A program made the position numbers and the translations under genes. From a bacterium (GTDB lineage Bacteria > Zixibacteria > MSB-5A5 > GN15 > FEB-12): DNA of 18,334 nucleotides. The notes below the pieces were generated by a model, which worked only from the letters and a program-made list of their open reading frames with translations, did no database searches and was not told the DNA's origin. Shown here piece after piece: positions 7,863 to 15,315 of this stretch (the stretch's first letter is position 1; each line of letters opens with the position of its first letter). The stretch covers positions 1 to 18,334 of the forward strand of contig DAOWIM010000319.1 of NCBI GenBank assembly GCA_030640905.1. Direction: 5' to 3'.

Positions 7863-9359
7863 ATGGCACGGAATGGATTTCTGGCCACTGCCATTACAGT
7901 AGCGTTCATTGTAGTTGGATTGGGTGCACTCACCCCTTTGGCCGCAGAAGAGTTGATCTGGTCGCGTAACTACGGCGGCCAATACAACGAGAGTGCTTAC
8001 GCCGGAGTATCGGTAGCTTCCGGCGGTTTTGTCGTGCTGGGGTCAACATATTCCTTCGGCTCCGGCGATCACGACATCTTCCTGATACGAATCGATTCAT
8101 ACGGCGATACCCTCTGGACACGTACTCTCGGCGGACAGCTCACCGACTATGGCTACGACATCCAGACAACATCAGATGGTGGATTCATTATAGTAGGTAT
8201 GACCCGTTCGTTTGGCGCCGGGAACGGTGACATCTATCTGGTAAAGACTGATTCGACCGGATCGACCCTCTGGACAAATACGTTTGGTGGCACTGAGCGT
8301 GACGAAGGATGGTCGGTGCGGCAGACGGCCGATGGTGGTTACATTGTTGGTGGCATCACCAGTTCTTTTGGTGCCGGTGAATCTGATCTCTATCTGATAA
8401 AGACCGACACAGCCGGAGTTATGACCTGGAGCAACACCTTCGGCGGCGTTGATAGCGAATGGGGCGCGGCGGTGCGTACCTGTGACGATGGCAACTATAT
8501 TCTGGTTGGCTCGACAGTCTCGTACGGGTCGGGATACTGTTCATTGTATGCGATCAAGGCTGATGCAACCGGTGATTCTCTCTGGACCAAACTTTACGGT
8601 GGGAACGGGGCGGACCTCGGCTACTCGGTGGAAGTCACTTCCGATAGCGGGTTCATTTTTGTCGGTTCTTCATCATCGTTTGGCGATGGCTCAGGCGACG
8701 TTTATGTCGTCAAGACCGACTCCGATGGTGTGCTCGCATGGGAAAATGCCTATGGCGGGAATTATGAAGACCGTGCCTACACGGTGCAGCAGACGCTCGA
8801 CGGCGGATATGTTGTTGCCGGTATCAGCGAATCGTTTGGATTCGGCAAGCTGGATATGTATTTGCTGACACTCGATGCCTTTGGCGGATCAGTTTCCAGC
8901 AACACATATGGCGGCACAGAGTCCGATTACTGCCGATCGATTTTCATGGGGGAGGCCGATGAATTTTTTATGGTGGGATATACGTACTCGTATTCCAATG
9001 GTGGCTCTGATGCGTACGTTCTCAAAATTAAGGGCGACTCTCACACCGATGTTGAGATACGCCATCAGAATTCGCTGCCGGACGGATTTGCACTTGGGCA
9101 GAATTTCCCGAATCCATTCAATCCTGAGACGACCATACCATTCTCGATTCCTCGCTTCTCATATGTACACATGGTTGTTTTCAATATCCTCGGGCAGGAA
9201 GTTGTCACGCTTGTTGACGCTCCTTTGTCGGCCGGCGATTATCAGGCGCGATGGGATGGTCGGTCTGAGTTGGGGCGTGTTCTCTCCAGCGGTATCTATT
9301 TCTACCATCTTCAGGCCGGCGATATTTCCTTCACGCGCAAGATGCTCCTGATCAAATAG
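7863..9359 (+). CDS. Secreted seven-repeat beta-propeller-like protein with NPFNP sorting tag
   Basis: A 498-residue protein. ATG 7863 follows AAGGAG (7848-7853) by nine bases, so it is preferred over the TTG at 7821. Residues 1-29 are a signal peptide. Residues 32-395 are exactly seven repeats of 52 residues without indels. The consensus is a W-x-x-x-(Y/F)-G-G start, then DGG(Y/F)I(I/V)VG, then SFG-x-G-x-x-D-(I/L)Y-L-(I/V)K-(T)D-x-x-G. Seven repeats of this size suggest a closed seven-bladed beta-propeller. The C-terminus from about residue 406 is a sorting tag (FALGQNFPNPFNPETTIPFS, FNILGQEVVTL, SSGIYFYHLQAGD, TRKMLLIK), as in the M6 protease. It is probably surface-exposed and ligand- or polysaccharide-binding; no enzymatic motif is seen. 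Confidence 0.85.
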   Translation: MARNGFLATAITVAFIVVGLGALTPLAAEELIWSRNYGGQYNESAYAGVSVASGGFVVLGSTYSFGSGDHDIFLIRIDSYGDTLWTRTLGGQLTDYGYDIQTTSDGGFIIVGMTRSFGAGNGDIYLVKTDSTGSTLWTNTFGGTERDEGWSVRQTADGGYIVGGITSSFGAGESDLYLIKTDTAGVMTWSNTFGGVDSEWGAAVRTCDDGNYILVGSTVSYGSGYCSLYAIKADATGDSLWTKLYGGNGADLGYSVEVTSDSGFIFVGSSSSFGDGSGDVYVVKTDSDGVLAWENAYGGNYEDRAYTVQQTLDGGYVVAGISESFGFGKLDMYLLTLDAFGGSVSSNTYGGTESDYCRSIFMGEADEFFMVGYTYSYSNGGSDAYVLKIKGDSHTDVEIRHQNSLPDGFALGQNFPNPFNPETTIPFSIPRFSYVHMVVFNILGQEVVTLVDAPLSAGDYQARWDGRSELGRVLSSGIYFYHLQAGDISFTRKMLLIK

Positions 9360-9377
9360 TATTGATATCGGGCTAGG

Positions 9378-9440
9378 AGGCTGTCGAAAAACGGCTAAAT
9401 CGTCATTGCTGTGACTAAAATGTCACTTCTTCAACAACCT
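9378..9440. mobile_element. Possible MITE-like or IS-end remnant
   Basis: The 14-base ends AGGCTGTCGAAAAA (9378-9391) and TTCTTCAACAACCT (9427-9440) are inverted copies with 11 of 14 matches. An internal hairpin GTGAC-TAAAAT-GTCAC sits at 9411-9426. The GGCTGTCGAAAAA-type end recalls insertion-sequence termini seen in other genomes. There is no transposase and no clear target duplication. It lies between the propeller gene and the pilin operon. Confidence 0.3.
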
Positions 9441-9453
9441 GCTAAGGTGTTTC

Positions 9454-9480
9454 CGGGCTGACTCTACAGCCCGACTGTAG
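9454..9480 (+). promoter_or_regulatory. Two mutually exclusive hairpins upstream of the pilin genes
   Basis: CGGGCT (9454-9459) pairs with AGCCCG (9468-9473). CTACAG (9464-9469) instead pairs with CTGTAG (9475-9480), which is followed by GTTTT. The two share bases 9464-9473, so only one can form at a time. This is an attenuator-like layout, or simply a weak terminator for the propeller gene. It lies about 170 bases before the first pilin start. Confidence 0.25.
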
Positions 9481-9649
9481 GTTTTCCCCCATAGTTTGCT
9501 CAATAATTTGGCATTCTCCGCTCATAACCGAGTGATCTCTTTACTATTGATAATGAGCCGGAAATAGACGGCGATTAAGAGAATATACGAATTGCTAAAA
9601 AATGCACAGAAGCCGGTCAACGGAGAAATTGCCTACTTGGAGTATGTCG

Positions 9650-10234
9650 ATGCTTTGGAATAGACAGCGTTTTGGGTTTATCATAAATATCGTTACGGTC
9701 ATCTTTGTGGTAATCGTCCTGGCGGCTCCAGCGCTTTCGCAAGATGTCGCCACTGGCACTGCAATAGCTAACGTTCTTGCCAGCCTGACTGTTGTGGCTA
9801 CTCAGAATCTTGATTTTCAGGATGTTCTCCCCGGTGTGGCCAAGATTCAGGATCAGACCAGCGACGCTTTGTCCGGCATCTTCACTATTACCGGCGCACC
9901 CGACCGCGAAATTTCGATGTACATGTGGCTGCCCGATTACCTCGCCACAGTGTCGGGAGATGATCGATTGCTTATTTCATTTGCTTCAACTATGGCCACT
10001 CTCGATACGGCCAACGCCGGTGGTAGTCCCGCTGCTCTCGGCGATGCTTCTGTCCCGGCAATAATTGGGATTGACCCGCATAACCTCCCCGATATTGAAC
10101 TGGGCCCGGCTGGCGGCACAAATCCAGGAGAATGTCGCATTTATTTGGGCGGCAAAGTGACCCCCTCGGTTGACCAAGGAGCCGGTGCCTACAGCGGGGA
10201 TATCACCCTGACAGTCGCCTATACCGGCAACTGA
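9650..10234 (+). CDS. DUF4402-type pilin-like subunit 1
   Basis: Start chosen at ATG 9650: GGAG (9639-9642) lies seven bases upstream and the protein then opens with a normal signal peptide (core INIVTVIFVVIVLAA, end APALSQ). Upstream in-frame ATGs at 9602 and 9644 are less likely. The protein has 194 residues. The mature N-terminus QDVATGTAIANVLASLTVVA is an alternating-hydrophobic strand. It is followed by LDFQDVLPGV, SGIFTITGA, an acidic-aromatic middle, YLGGKVTPSVDQGAGAYSGD and the terminal ITLTVAYTGN. This layout is that of the DUF4402/spore-coat-U-like subunit families used by chaperone-usher fibres. It is more divergent from subunits 2 and 3 than they are from each other, and is separated from them by 288 bases, so it may have separate expression or role. 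Confidence 0.82.
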   Translation: MLWNRQRFGFIINIVTVIFVVIVLAAPALSQDVATGTAIANVLASLTVVATQNLDFQDVLPGVAKIQDQTSDALSGIFTITGAPDREISMYMWLPDYLATVSGDDRLLISFASTMATLDTANAGGSPAALGDASVPAIIGIDPHNLPDIELGPAGGTNPGECRIYLGGKVTPSVDQGAGAYSGDITLTVAYTGN

Positions 10235-10522
10235 GAAACCTTCCAGACCGCTCCACACGTAACATAATCTATTGTAATACATAGCATTACGCCTACCTGT
10301 GCCTCAATCGGTCCGTTTGGCTTGTTTCATTTAGCCAGAGCGGTTGAAACGCCGATTGTTGGTCGTACCCCACATTTCAGATCGCGGGCCATTTCCGGCT
10401 TATTTTTTTTGTCTATAGAGTGTTAAGAAATTGAACTGTATGACGATTAAACAGCCAAAAGGGATTGTGTATCAACCATGAGATCAAAAGTTGAACATAG
10501 GATAAATCAAAAGGAGTTGACC
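10235..10522 (+). promoter_or_regulatory. Structured leader between pilin-like subunits 1 and 2
   Basis: This 288-base gap contains a 7-bp stem CAATCGG (10305-10311) with CCGATTG (10352-10358). It encloses alternative hairpins: TTTGGCT with AGCCAGA (10316-10339, one wobble) or GTTTCA with TGAAAC (10324-10350). A run of eight T lies at 10403-10410. Together these could terminate or attenuate transcription between subunit 1 and the rest of the operon. No clear -35/-10 pair is seen. The strong ribosome site AAGGAG (10511-10516) of subunit 2 lies at the end of the gap. Confidence 0.3.
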
Positions 10523-11101
10523 ATGCAAAGACATTCGAGACTGACACAGGTTTGCACAGTAGTAATTGTGCTTACCTTGGCAGTCTTCCTCTTTGGACCT
10601 GGTACGGTTGCAGCTCAGGATGTAGCTGTCGGTCAGGCGACAGCAACCGTACTGACCATGCTGACGGTCACGGCCACCATGGCATTAAAATTCGGTGACG
10701 TCATGCAGGGCGTTCGGAAGGTAATGGGCAAGAACGTCATCGAAGGGGGCGGTATGAGTTCCGGAATTTTCACTATCACCGGCGCAGTCAGCACGGAAGT
10801 GTCCTGCTATCTGCAACTGCCGGACTACCTCTGGAACGCGACCAACGAAGACCGATTGGTAATCGCGTTTTCATCGACCGATGGCTTAATCGACACCACC
10901 GCGGCCGGCACACCGGGGGTCCCCGGGGGAGGCCTCGGCGCTGTGGATCAGGACCCGCATAACCTGCCGGAATTTGATCTTAATGATGTCGGTGGAATTG
11001 GCAAGATTTACCTCGGTGGAACAGTTTGGCCGACTGTGGATCAGCGCAACAGCACCTACTCGGCTGACATCATATTGACGGTAGCATACACAGGTAACTA
11101 A
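10523..11101 (+). CDS. DUF4402-type pilin-like subunit 2
   Basis: Start ATG 10523 follows AAGGAG (10511-10516) by six bases and gives a clean signal peptide (core TVVIVLTLAVFLFG, end VAAQ); the upstream in-frame ATG at 10478 is rejected for that reason. The protein has 192 residues. The mature protein opens QDVAVGQATATVLTMLTVTA, then LKFGDVMQGVRK, SGIFTITGA, YLQLPDYLWNATNEDRLVI, DPHNLPEF, IYLGGTVWPTVDQRN and a final DIILTVAYTGN. It is very similar to subunit 3 (about 70% by eye), pointing to recent duplication. Expected role: a secreted fibre subunit, held by the PapD-like chaperone and polymerised at the usher encoded downstream. The penultimate aromatic/alternating-hydrophobic C-terminal strand fits chaperone recognition. 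Confidence 0.85.
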   Translation: MQRHSRLTQVCTVVIVLTLAVFLFGPGTVAAQDVAVGQATATVLTMLTVTATMALKFGDVMQGVRKVMGKNVIEGGGMSSGIFTITGAVSTEVSCYLQLPDYLWNATNEDRLVIAFSSTDGLIDTTAAGTPGVPGGGLGAVDQDPHNLPEFDLNDVGGIGKIYLGGTVWPTVDQRNSTYSADIILTVAYTGN

Positions 11102-11118
11102 CAGAGAGAATATTTATA

Positions 11119-11140
11119 TGTAAGCGGCTTTAGCCGCTAC
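11119..11140 (+). promoter_or_regulatory. Stem-loop between pilin-like subunits 2 and 3
   Basis: AGCGGC (11123-11128), loop TTTA, GCCGCT (11133-11138) form a perfect 6-bp GC-rich stem in the 55-base gap. AGGAG (11143-11147), the ribosome site of subunit 3, follows within a few bases. No T tract follows, so it is more likely an mRNA stabiliser or processing site than a terminator. Confidence 0.4.
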
Positions 11141-11156
11141 TTAGGAGATTAGAACA

Positions 11157-11711
11157 ATGAGACTCTTCAAAAACAACAGTGCAATCGGCAGCTTGGCGAT
11201 CCTCGTCGCAGTGGTCCTGGTTTTTTCAGGGGCCAACGTTGGCGCTCAGGATGTCGCCACTGGATCGGCTACTGCAACCGTATTGACCGTACTGGCCGTT
11301 GTCGCCTCTCAGGCGCTACAGTTTGGCGATGTCATGCAGGGAGTCAGAAAAGCTATAGCTAACAACGTTGATGCGTCTTCGGGTATTTTCGCCATTACGG
11401 GAGCATCCCTCAAGGAAGTCTCAGCCTATATGCAGCTTCCCGATTACCTCTGGAACTCAACCAACGAAGATCGTCTGGTCATTTCGTTCTCGGCCACCGA
11501 TGCCGTAATCGACACTCTTCCGGGCACACCGACGGCACCGGGTCTGGGTAATTCCGGTAATGTTGACCCGCACAACCTGCCGGAGTTTCAGCTGGCTAAC
11601 GCTGGTACCGGTTCGATCTATCTTGGTGGTACAGTCTGGCCGACAGTCGATCAGCGCAATGCAGCTTATGCAGCTGATATCATTTTGACGGTTGCCTATA
11701 CCGGCCAGTAA
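11157..11711 (+). CDS. DUF4402-type pilin-like subunit 3
   Basis: A 184-residue protein; ATG 11157 follows AGGAG (11143-11147) by nine bases. The signal peptide (core LAILVAVVLVFSGA) ends near NVGAQ. The mature N-terminal strand is QDVATGSATATVLTVLAVVA. FGDVMQGVRK, SSGIFAITGA, QLPDYLWNSTNEDRLVI, IYLGGTVWPTVDQRN and DIILTVAYTGQ follow, all shared with subunit 2. It is eight residues shorter than subunit 2, from loop differences around the glycine/proline-rich loop. It is the subunit nearest the chaperone gene and is separated from it by three stem-loops, as expected for an abundant fibre subunit ahead of low-copy assembly factors. Subunits 2 and 3 may be alternative or co-polymerised shaft proteins. 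Confidence 0.85.
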   Translation: MRLFKNNSAIGSLAILVAVVLVFSGANVGAQDVATGSATATVLTVLAVVASQALQFGDVMQGVRKAIANNVDASSGIFAITGASLKEVSAYMQLPDYLWNSTNEDRLVISFSATDAVIDTLPGTPTAPGLGNSGNVDPHNLPEFQLANAGTGSIYLGGTVWPTVDQRNAAYAADIILTVAYTGQ

Positions 11712-11718
11712 GAGTTAC

Positions 11719-11808
11719 AGCGAGTCACTCGCTTGAAAATCCGGCTGCGGCCGGTCGGGAAGCATCGGACGACTTCCCGGAAGTTGCGTAACAAGGAAAC
11801 TAACGCAA
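11719..11808 (+). promoter_or_regulatory. Three consecutive stem-loops between pilin-like subunit 3 and the chaperone
   Basis: Hairpin A: AGCGAG-TCA-CTCGCT at 11719-11733, eight bases after the stop codon. Hairpin B: CGGGAAG (11756-11762) with CTTCCCG (11773-11779), loop of ten bases. Hairpin C: TTGCGT (11784-11789) with ACGCAA (11803-11808). None has a strong T tract. In the pap fimbrial operon a stem-loop after the major pilin gene gives more pilin mRNA than assembly-gene mRNA; a similar effect is inferred here. Confidence 0.45.
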
Positions 11809-11826
11809 GCATGGGATGAATAAGAC

Positions 11827-12696
11827 ATGGAGTGGAAAAACTGCTTAAATATTAAGGCCGGAAGGGCTGGCCGACGCGTCCTGGTGTTGCTGCCCTTCTG
11901 GCTTTTCGTTGTTGCCGATCTGAGCGCCGGAGTCCTGGTTGCTCCTACAGTTGTTTATATGTCGGACCGGGAGCGTACCGGTCGAATCACCGTTCAGAAT
12001 CCATCCGATGAGCCCAAAGAAGTTTCGGTCTATGTCAGTTTCGGTATTCCCGAATCAGACAGCCTCGGTGGCGTCAGAATCACGCTGGCGGACTCTGCCA
12101 TAACCGACCCGCGATCAGCGGCTGACTGGATCAAAGTATTCCCCCGGCGTCTGATTCTTGGTCCCGGTGAGACACAGGTTGTGCGATTTGTGGCCAGGCC
12201 ACCAAAGGATATCGCTGACGGTGAGTACTGGGCGCGGATTGTGATTCGGGCCGAGCATGGCCAGACGACTATTCCCTCGGCCAATCAGGTGGACGGGATT
12301 GTCACAACCCTCAACATGGTTATGCAGACGGCAATTGCCCTGAAATTTCGCACCGGGAACCTGGTTTCAAAACTCGAAGTTTACGACACCAGGATCGAGC
12401 CTTCGGATTCTCTGGTTCAGGTCCTGGTCAGCATGGAGAATCTTGGCAATGTCTCCTATGTTGGATTGCTCACCTCGATTCTGTACGACGCCAACGATAG
12501 ACAAATCTGTCAGGACAATATTGATCTGGCCGTCTATCGTAAGCTCACGCGTAACCTCAATTTGCCAATTCCCGAGGGTGACTTTCAGAAACCGTATCGG
12601 GTCGAAATAGCTATCGGCAACGAAGGGCGCAAAGATGTCCGCGCCGAGTATGCTATTCCGGGCAACCGAATTGAGTACGGCCTGGCTGTCGAATAA
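11827..12696 (+). CDS. PapD-like periplasmic fimbrial chaperone
   Basis: A 289-residue protein. The signal peptide covers about residues 1-35 (core VLVLLPFWLFVVADL). The mature N-terminus VLVAPTVVYMSDRERTGRIT and the NPSDEP turn match the first Ig domain of fimbrial chaperones. VFPRRLILGPGETQVVRF at 104-121 is the conserved G1-strand region, and DGEYWARIVI at 131-140 follows as in EcpD/CS1-type chaperones. The remaining ~130 residues would be the second Ig-like domain. It should bind the unfolded C-terminal strand of the pilin-like subunits in the periplasm and deliver them to the usher encoded 45 bases downstream. The ribosome site is weak (GGGA near 11813), consistent with lower expression than the subunits. 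Confidence 0.85.
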   Translation: MEWKNCLNIKAGRAGRRVLVLLPFWLFVVADLSAGVLVAPTVVYMSDRERTGRITVQNPSDEPKEVSVYVSFGIPESDSLGGVRITLADSAITDPRSAADWIKVFPRRLILGPGETQVVRFVARPPKDIADGEYWARIVIRAEHGQTTIPSANQVDGIVTTLNMVMQTAIALKFRTGNLVSKLEVYDTRIEPSDSLVQVLVSMENLGNVSYVGLLTSILYDANDRQICQDNIDLAVYRKLTRNLNLPIPEGDFQKPYRVEIAIGNEGRKDVRAEYAIPGNRIEYGLAVE

Positions 12697-12741
12697 TCGA
12701 CACCTGACGTACACCAAGATTGCCAGCGAGGATATGCTGTA

Positions 12742-15315
12742 ATGTTGAACCGATCTGTCTCAAATACCGCTCTCGGCGGTCTTATCGCTCTGATCATCTG
12801 CCTGGTCGGGATTGTTCCCGTATCAGCTCAGACCAATGTTGAGTATGTTGAGGAGATCGTTGTTGGGTTCAGTATCCCCAAGCTGATCCGGCAGGATATT
12901 ATTGTCCAGTACGATGGAGCGACGGTCTATTTGCCACTGGTCGAAGTGTTCACTCTTTTGGAGTTGAGTATAGAGGCCGATCTTGAAAACGGCAGTATCA
13001 CCGGCTTCATTTTTTCACCTGACAATCGTTTTAATTTCGACCTGACCCGTTCGCAGGCCAGGATGGATAACCGCACCTATCAACTACCCAGCAATCTCTA
13101 TTTCTTGTCTGATAATGATCTCTACCTCAGAGTCGATCAATACCGGACGATCTTTGGGTTCAACATGACCTTTGACTTTTCCACCCTTGATGTCCGTATG
13201 CCGCTGGATGAGGAATTTCCATCGTACCAGAAAATGCTGCGCGAGAAAGCCCGGAAAAGACTCCGCATCGAAGAAATGGCCCTGCGTGACGTGGTAGAGT
13301 TGCCACGCTCCCGAGATCGTTTCAGAGGCGGCGTTGCCGATTGGGTCGTTGCCACCAGTCCGCTGGGCGGGGCGGGCCATTACTTCAATCTCAATTTGGG
13401 TGGCATGGTTGGCGGCGGTGACCTTTCGCTCTCCGGCACCGGCAACAGCATGACCGGCTTTCAGAGTGACCAGATCAGGTATCGCTGGCACTACTACCTT
13501 GATGACAACAAGCATATCTCACAGATTGATCTTGGTGATGTCGCGGTCGGTGGTATCCTGACACGCGGTCTGAAAGGTGCCAGGGTCAGCAACGAGCCGC
13601 AAATCCAGCGTCGATTTTTTCAGACAGTTGGAGTTAGCGGTCATCTGGGTGAAGGTTGGGAAGTAGAGCTCTATCTTAACAACGTACTGGCTGATTTCAC
13701 TGTCACCGACGATGCCGGCGAGTACAACTTCATGGTCGATATTAACTACGGTTCCTCTCGGGTGATGCTGAAGATGTATGGCCCGCACGGCGAAATTCAG
13801 ACCGAAGAGCGTTACTATTCGGTGCCCCAGAACCTGATTCCAAAAGGTACAATAGAATACACGGTGGGCGCCGGTAGCGCCGCAATCCAGCGTGAAACCC
13901 GGCGTTATCTGCAGGCTAACACCCGGTATGGACTGTTCAATAATCTTTCCCTGGGAGTCAGCGGCGAACTTCCGCTGGAAAGCGACAAGCTTGAGGAACC
14001 GGGAGTTGGCGTAGAAATGATTGTCCAGCCGAAGAGCAATCTATTGATCACCGGCGGTTTTGCACCGAATAATCAGTACCGGGCCATGTTTAGTTTCAGT
14101 CAACCATCGGTGATAAGTATCAACGGCAGCTTCACGAAATTTTTTCCCAATCCGGTTCGCAATCCGTCTGGTCAACAGAGTCGCGCTCGCCTTTCGTTCT
14201 CTTCGCCACTGAAGATCGGCGGCACTCGGTTGGGCCTGCGCTATTTCGTGGCGCGAATCAAGTACCCTACGTTTGAGACGATTGACATGAACTATGGTTT
14301 CAGCACACATCTGTGGCGCATTCATCTCAATTATATGGGCAACCACAAGATATCCAAACGCTCCAGTGGTACTGAACAAGCTACGATAAGCAAGTGGTTC
14401 CTTTCGCCGCGGCTGGTCCGGTGGTTCAGTCCTCAGTTCCGCGCAACTTACGATCACACCGTCGGGGCCATCACCAAAACCGGGTTTCACATAGCCAAGC
14501 GGGTTTTTCGTACCGGTCAACTCGCGCTCTCATACGAACGTGATCTCGAATCGAAAACCAGCTCAATAACGGCGACGTTCAATTTCTTCACAAACTTCGC
14601 CGATTTTGCCACCCGCCTGATTTCTCATAGCGGTCAATCGGCGGTAAGCCAGACTCAGCGCGGATCAGTCAGGTTTGATCAGTCGGCTCGATCGTTCCGT
14701 TTCCTGCGTCGTGAAGGGGTCGGGACCGGTTCGGCTGTTATCTGGCCGTTCCTTGATCACAACTACAACGGGCGGCGTGATCCCGGCGAAGAACTCCTGC
14801 CGGAACTTAAGGCCAATCTTCGGGGTAGCTACGGCGTACGCAAAGGTGCGGGCGAAGTTTATTACTACGATGGCCTGCTCCCCTACGATGACTACCTCGT
14901 GCAAATTGATAAGTACAGCCTCGACAACCCTCAGTTGCGACCGGCCCACGAGAGCTATCGGGTGATTATCAATCCCAACACGGTCACTGGAATTGCCGTG
15001 CCGGTGGTGATGGCCGGTGAAGTCAGCGGAGTGGTGGAACGTAAGATTCCCGGCGCTCTGGTTGGTATTGGCGGAATCAAGATGATTATCACCAATGAGG
15101 CAACCGGCCAGCGAGCGGAGGTGGTAAGTTTCAACAATGGTGACTACTACTATCTGGGACTGGTGCCCGGGATGTATCGAATCAGTGTCGATGCCGAACT
15201 GCTGGCCCGCTACGGCTACCGTGCCGAGCCAACTTTCCGCACTTTCCAGATGAATACCGTCTCCGGTGGTGATATCATCGAAGACATCAATTTCGTACTC
15301 GCCCCCAAAGAATAA
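12742..15315 (+). CDS. Outer-membrane usher of a chaperone-usher fibre
   Basis: An 857-residue protein, within the usual usher range. Signal peptide residues 1-29 (core LIALIICLVGIVPVSA). Residues 30-150 form a periplasmic N-terminal domain; a basic, charged linker follows (KMLREKARKRLRIEE, about 165-180). The beta-barrel starts near 210. About residues 320-378 look like the plug and following strand (VTDDAGEYNFMVDINYGSS, then EIQTEERYYSVPQNLIPKG, EYTVGAG), the most usher-like part. Barrel strands continue to about 640. The end has two small beta-sandwich domains: 665-755, opening with an FLDHNYNGRRDPGEE loop of SdrD-B style, and 758-857 (GEVSGVVE, YYLGLVPGMYRISVD). It forms the pore through which chaperone-bound subunits are polymerised. 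It resembles CS1/alpha-type rather than FimD-type ushers, but the subfamily call is tentative. GAGG at 12728-12731 is the likely ribosome site. Confidence 0.85.
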   Translation: MLNRSVSNTALGGLIALIICLVGIVPVSAQTNVEYVEEIVVGFSIPKLIRQDIIVQYDGATVYLPLVEVFTLLELSIEADLENGSITGFIFSPDNRFNFDLTRSQARMDNRTYQLPSNLYFLSDNDLYLRVDQYRTIFGFNMTFDFSTLDVRMPLDEEFPSYQKMLREKARKRLRIEEMALRDVVELPRSRDRFRGGVADWVVATSPLGGAGHYFNLNLGGMVGGGDLSLSGTGNSMTGFQSDQIRYRWHYYLDDNKHISQIDLGDVAVGGILTRGLKGARVSNEPQIQRRFFQTVGVSGHLGEGWEVELYLNNVLADFTVTDDAGEYNFMVDINYGSSRVMLKMYGPHGEIQTEERYYSVPQNLIPKGTIEYTVGAGSAAIQRETRRYLQANTRYGLFNNLSLGVSGELPLESDKLEEPGVGVEMIVQPKSNLLITGGFAPNNQYRAMFSFSQPSVISINGSFTKFFPNPVRNPSGQQSRARLSFSSPLKIGGTRLGLRYFVARIKYPTFETIDMNYGFSTHLWRIHLNYMGNHKISKRSSGTEQATISKWFLSPRLVRWFSPQFRATYDHTVGAITKTGFHIAKRVFRTGQLALSYERDLESKTSSITATFNFFTNFADFATRLISHSGQSAVSQTQRGSVRFDQSARSFRFLRREGVGTGSAVIWPFLDHNYNGRRDPGEELLPELKANLRGSYGVRKGAGEVYYYDGLLPYDDYLVQIDKYSLDNPQLRPAHESYRVIINPNTVTGIAVPVVMAGEVSGVVERKIPGALVGIGGIKMIITNEATGQRAEVVSFNNGDYYYLGLVPGMYRISVDAELLARYGYRAEPTFRTFQMNTVSGGDIIEDINFVLAPKE

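Noticed and set aside
10301..10311. GCCTCAATCGG shared with 3705-3715, considered as a repeated regulatory motif
   Set aside because: An 11-base match is expected many times by chance in a window of this size, and the surroundings do not align.
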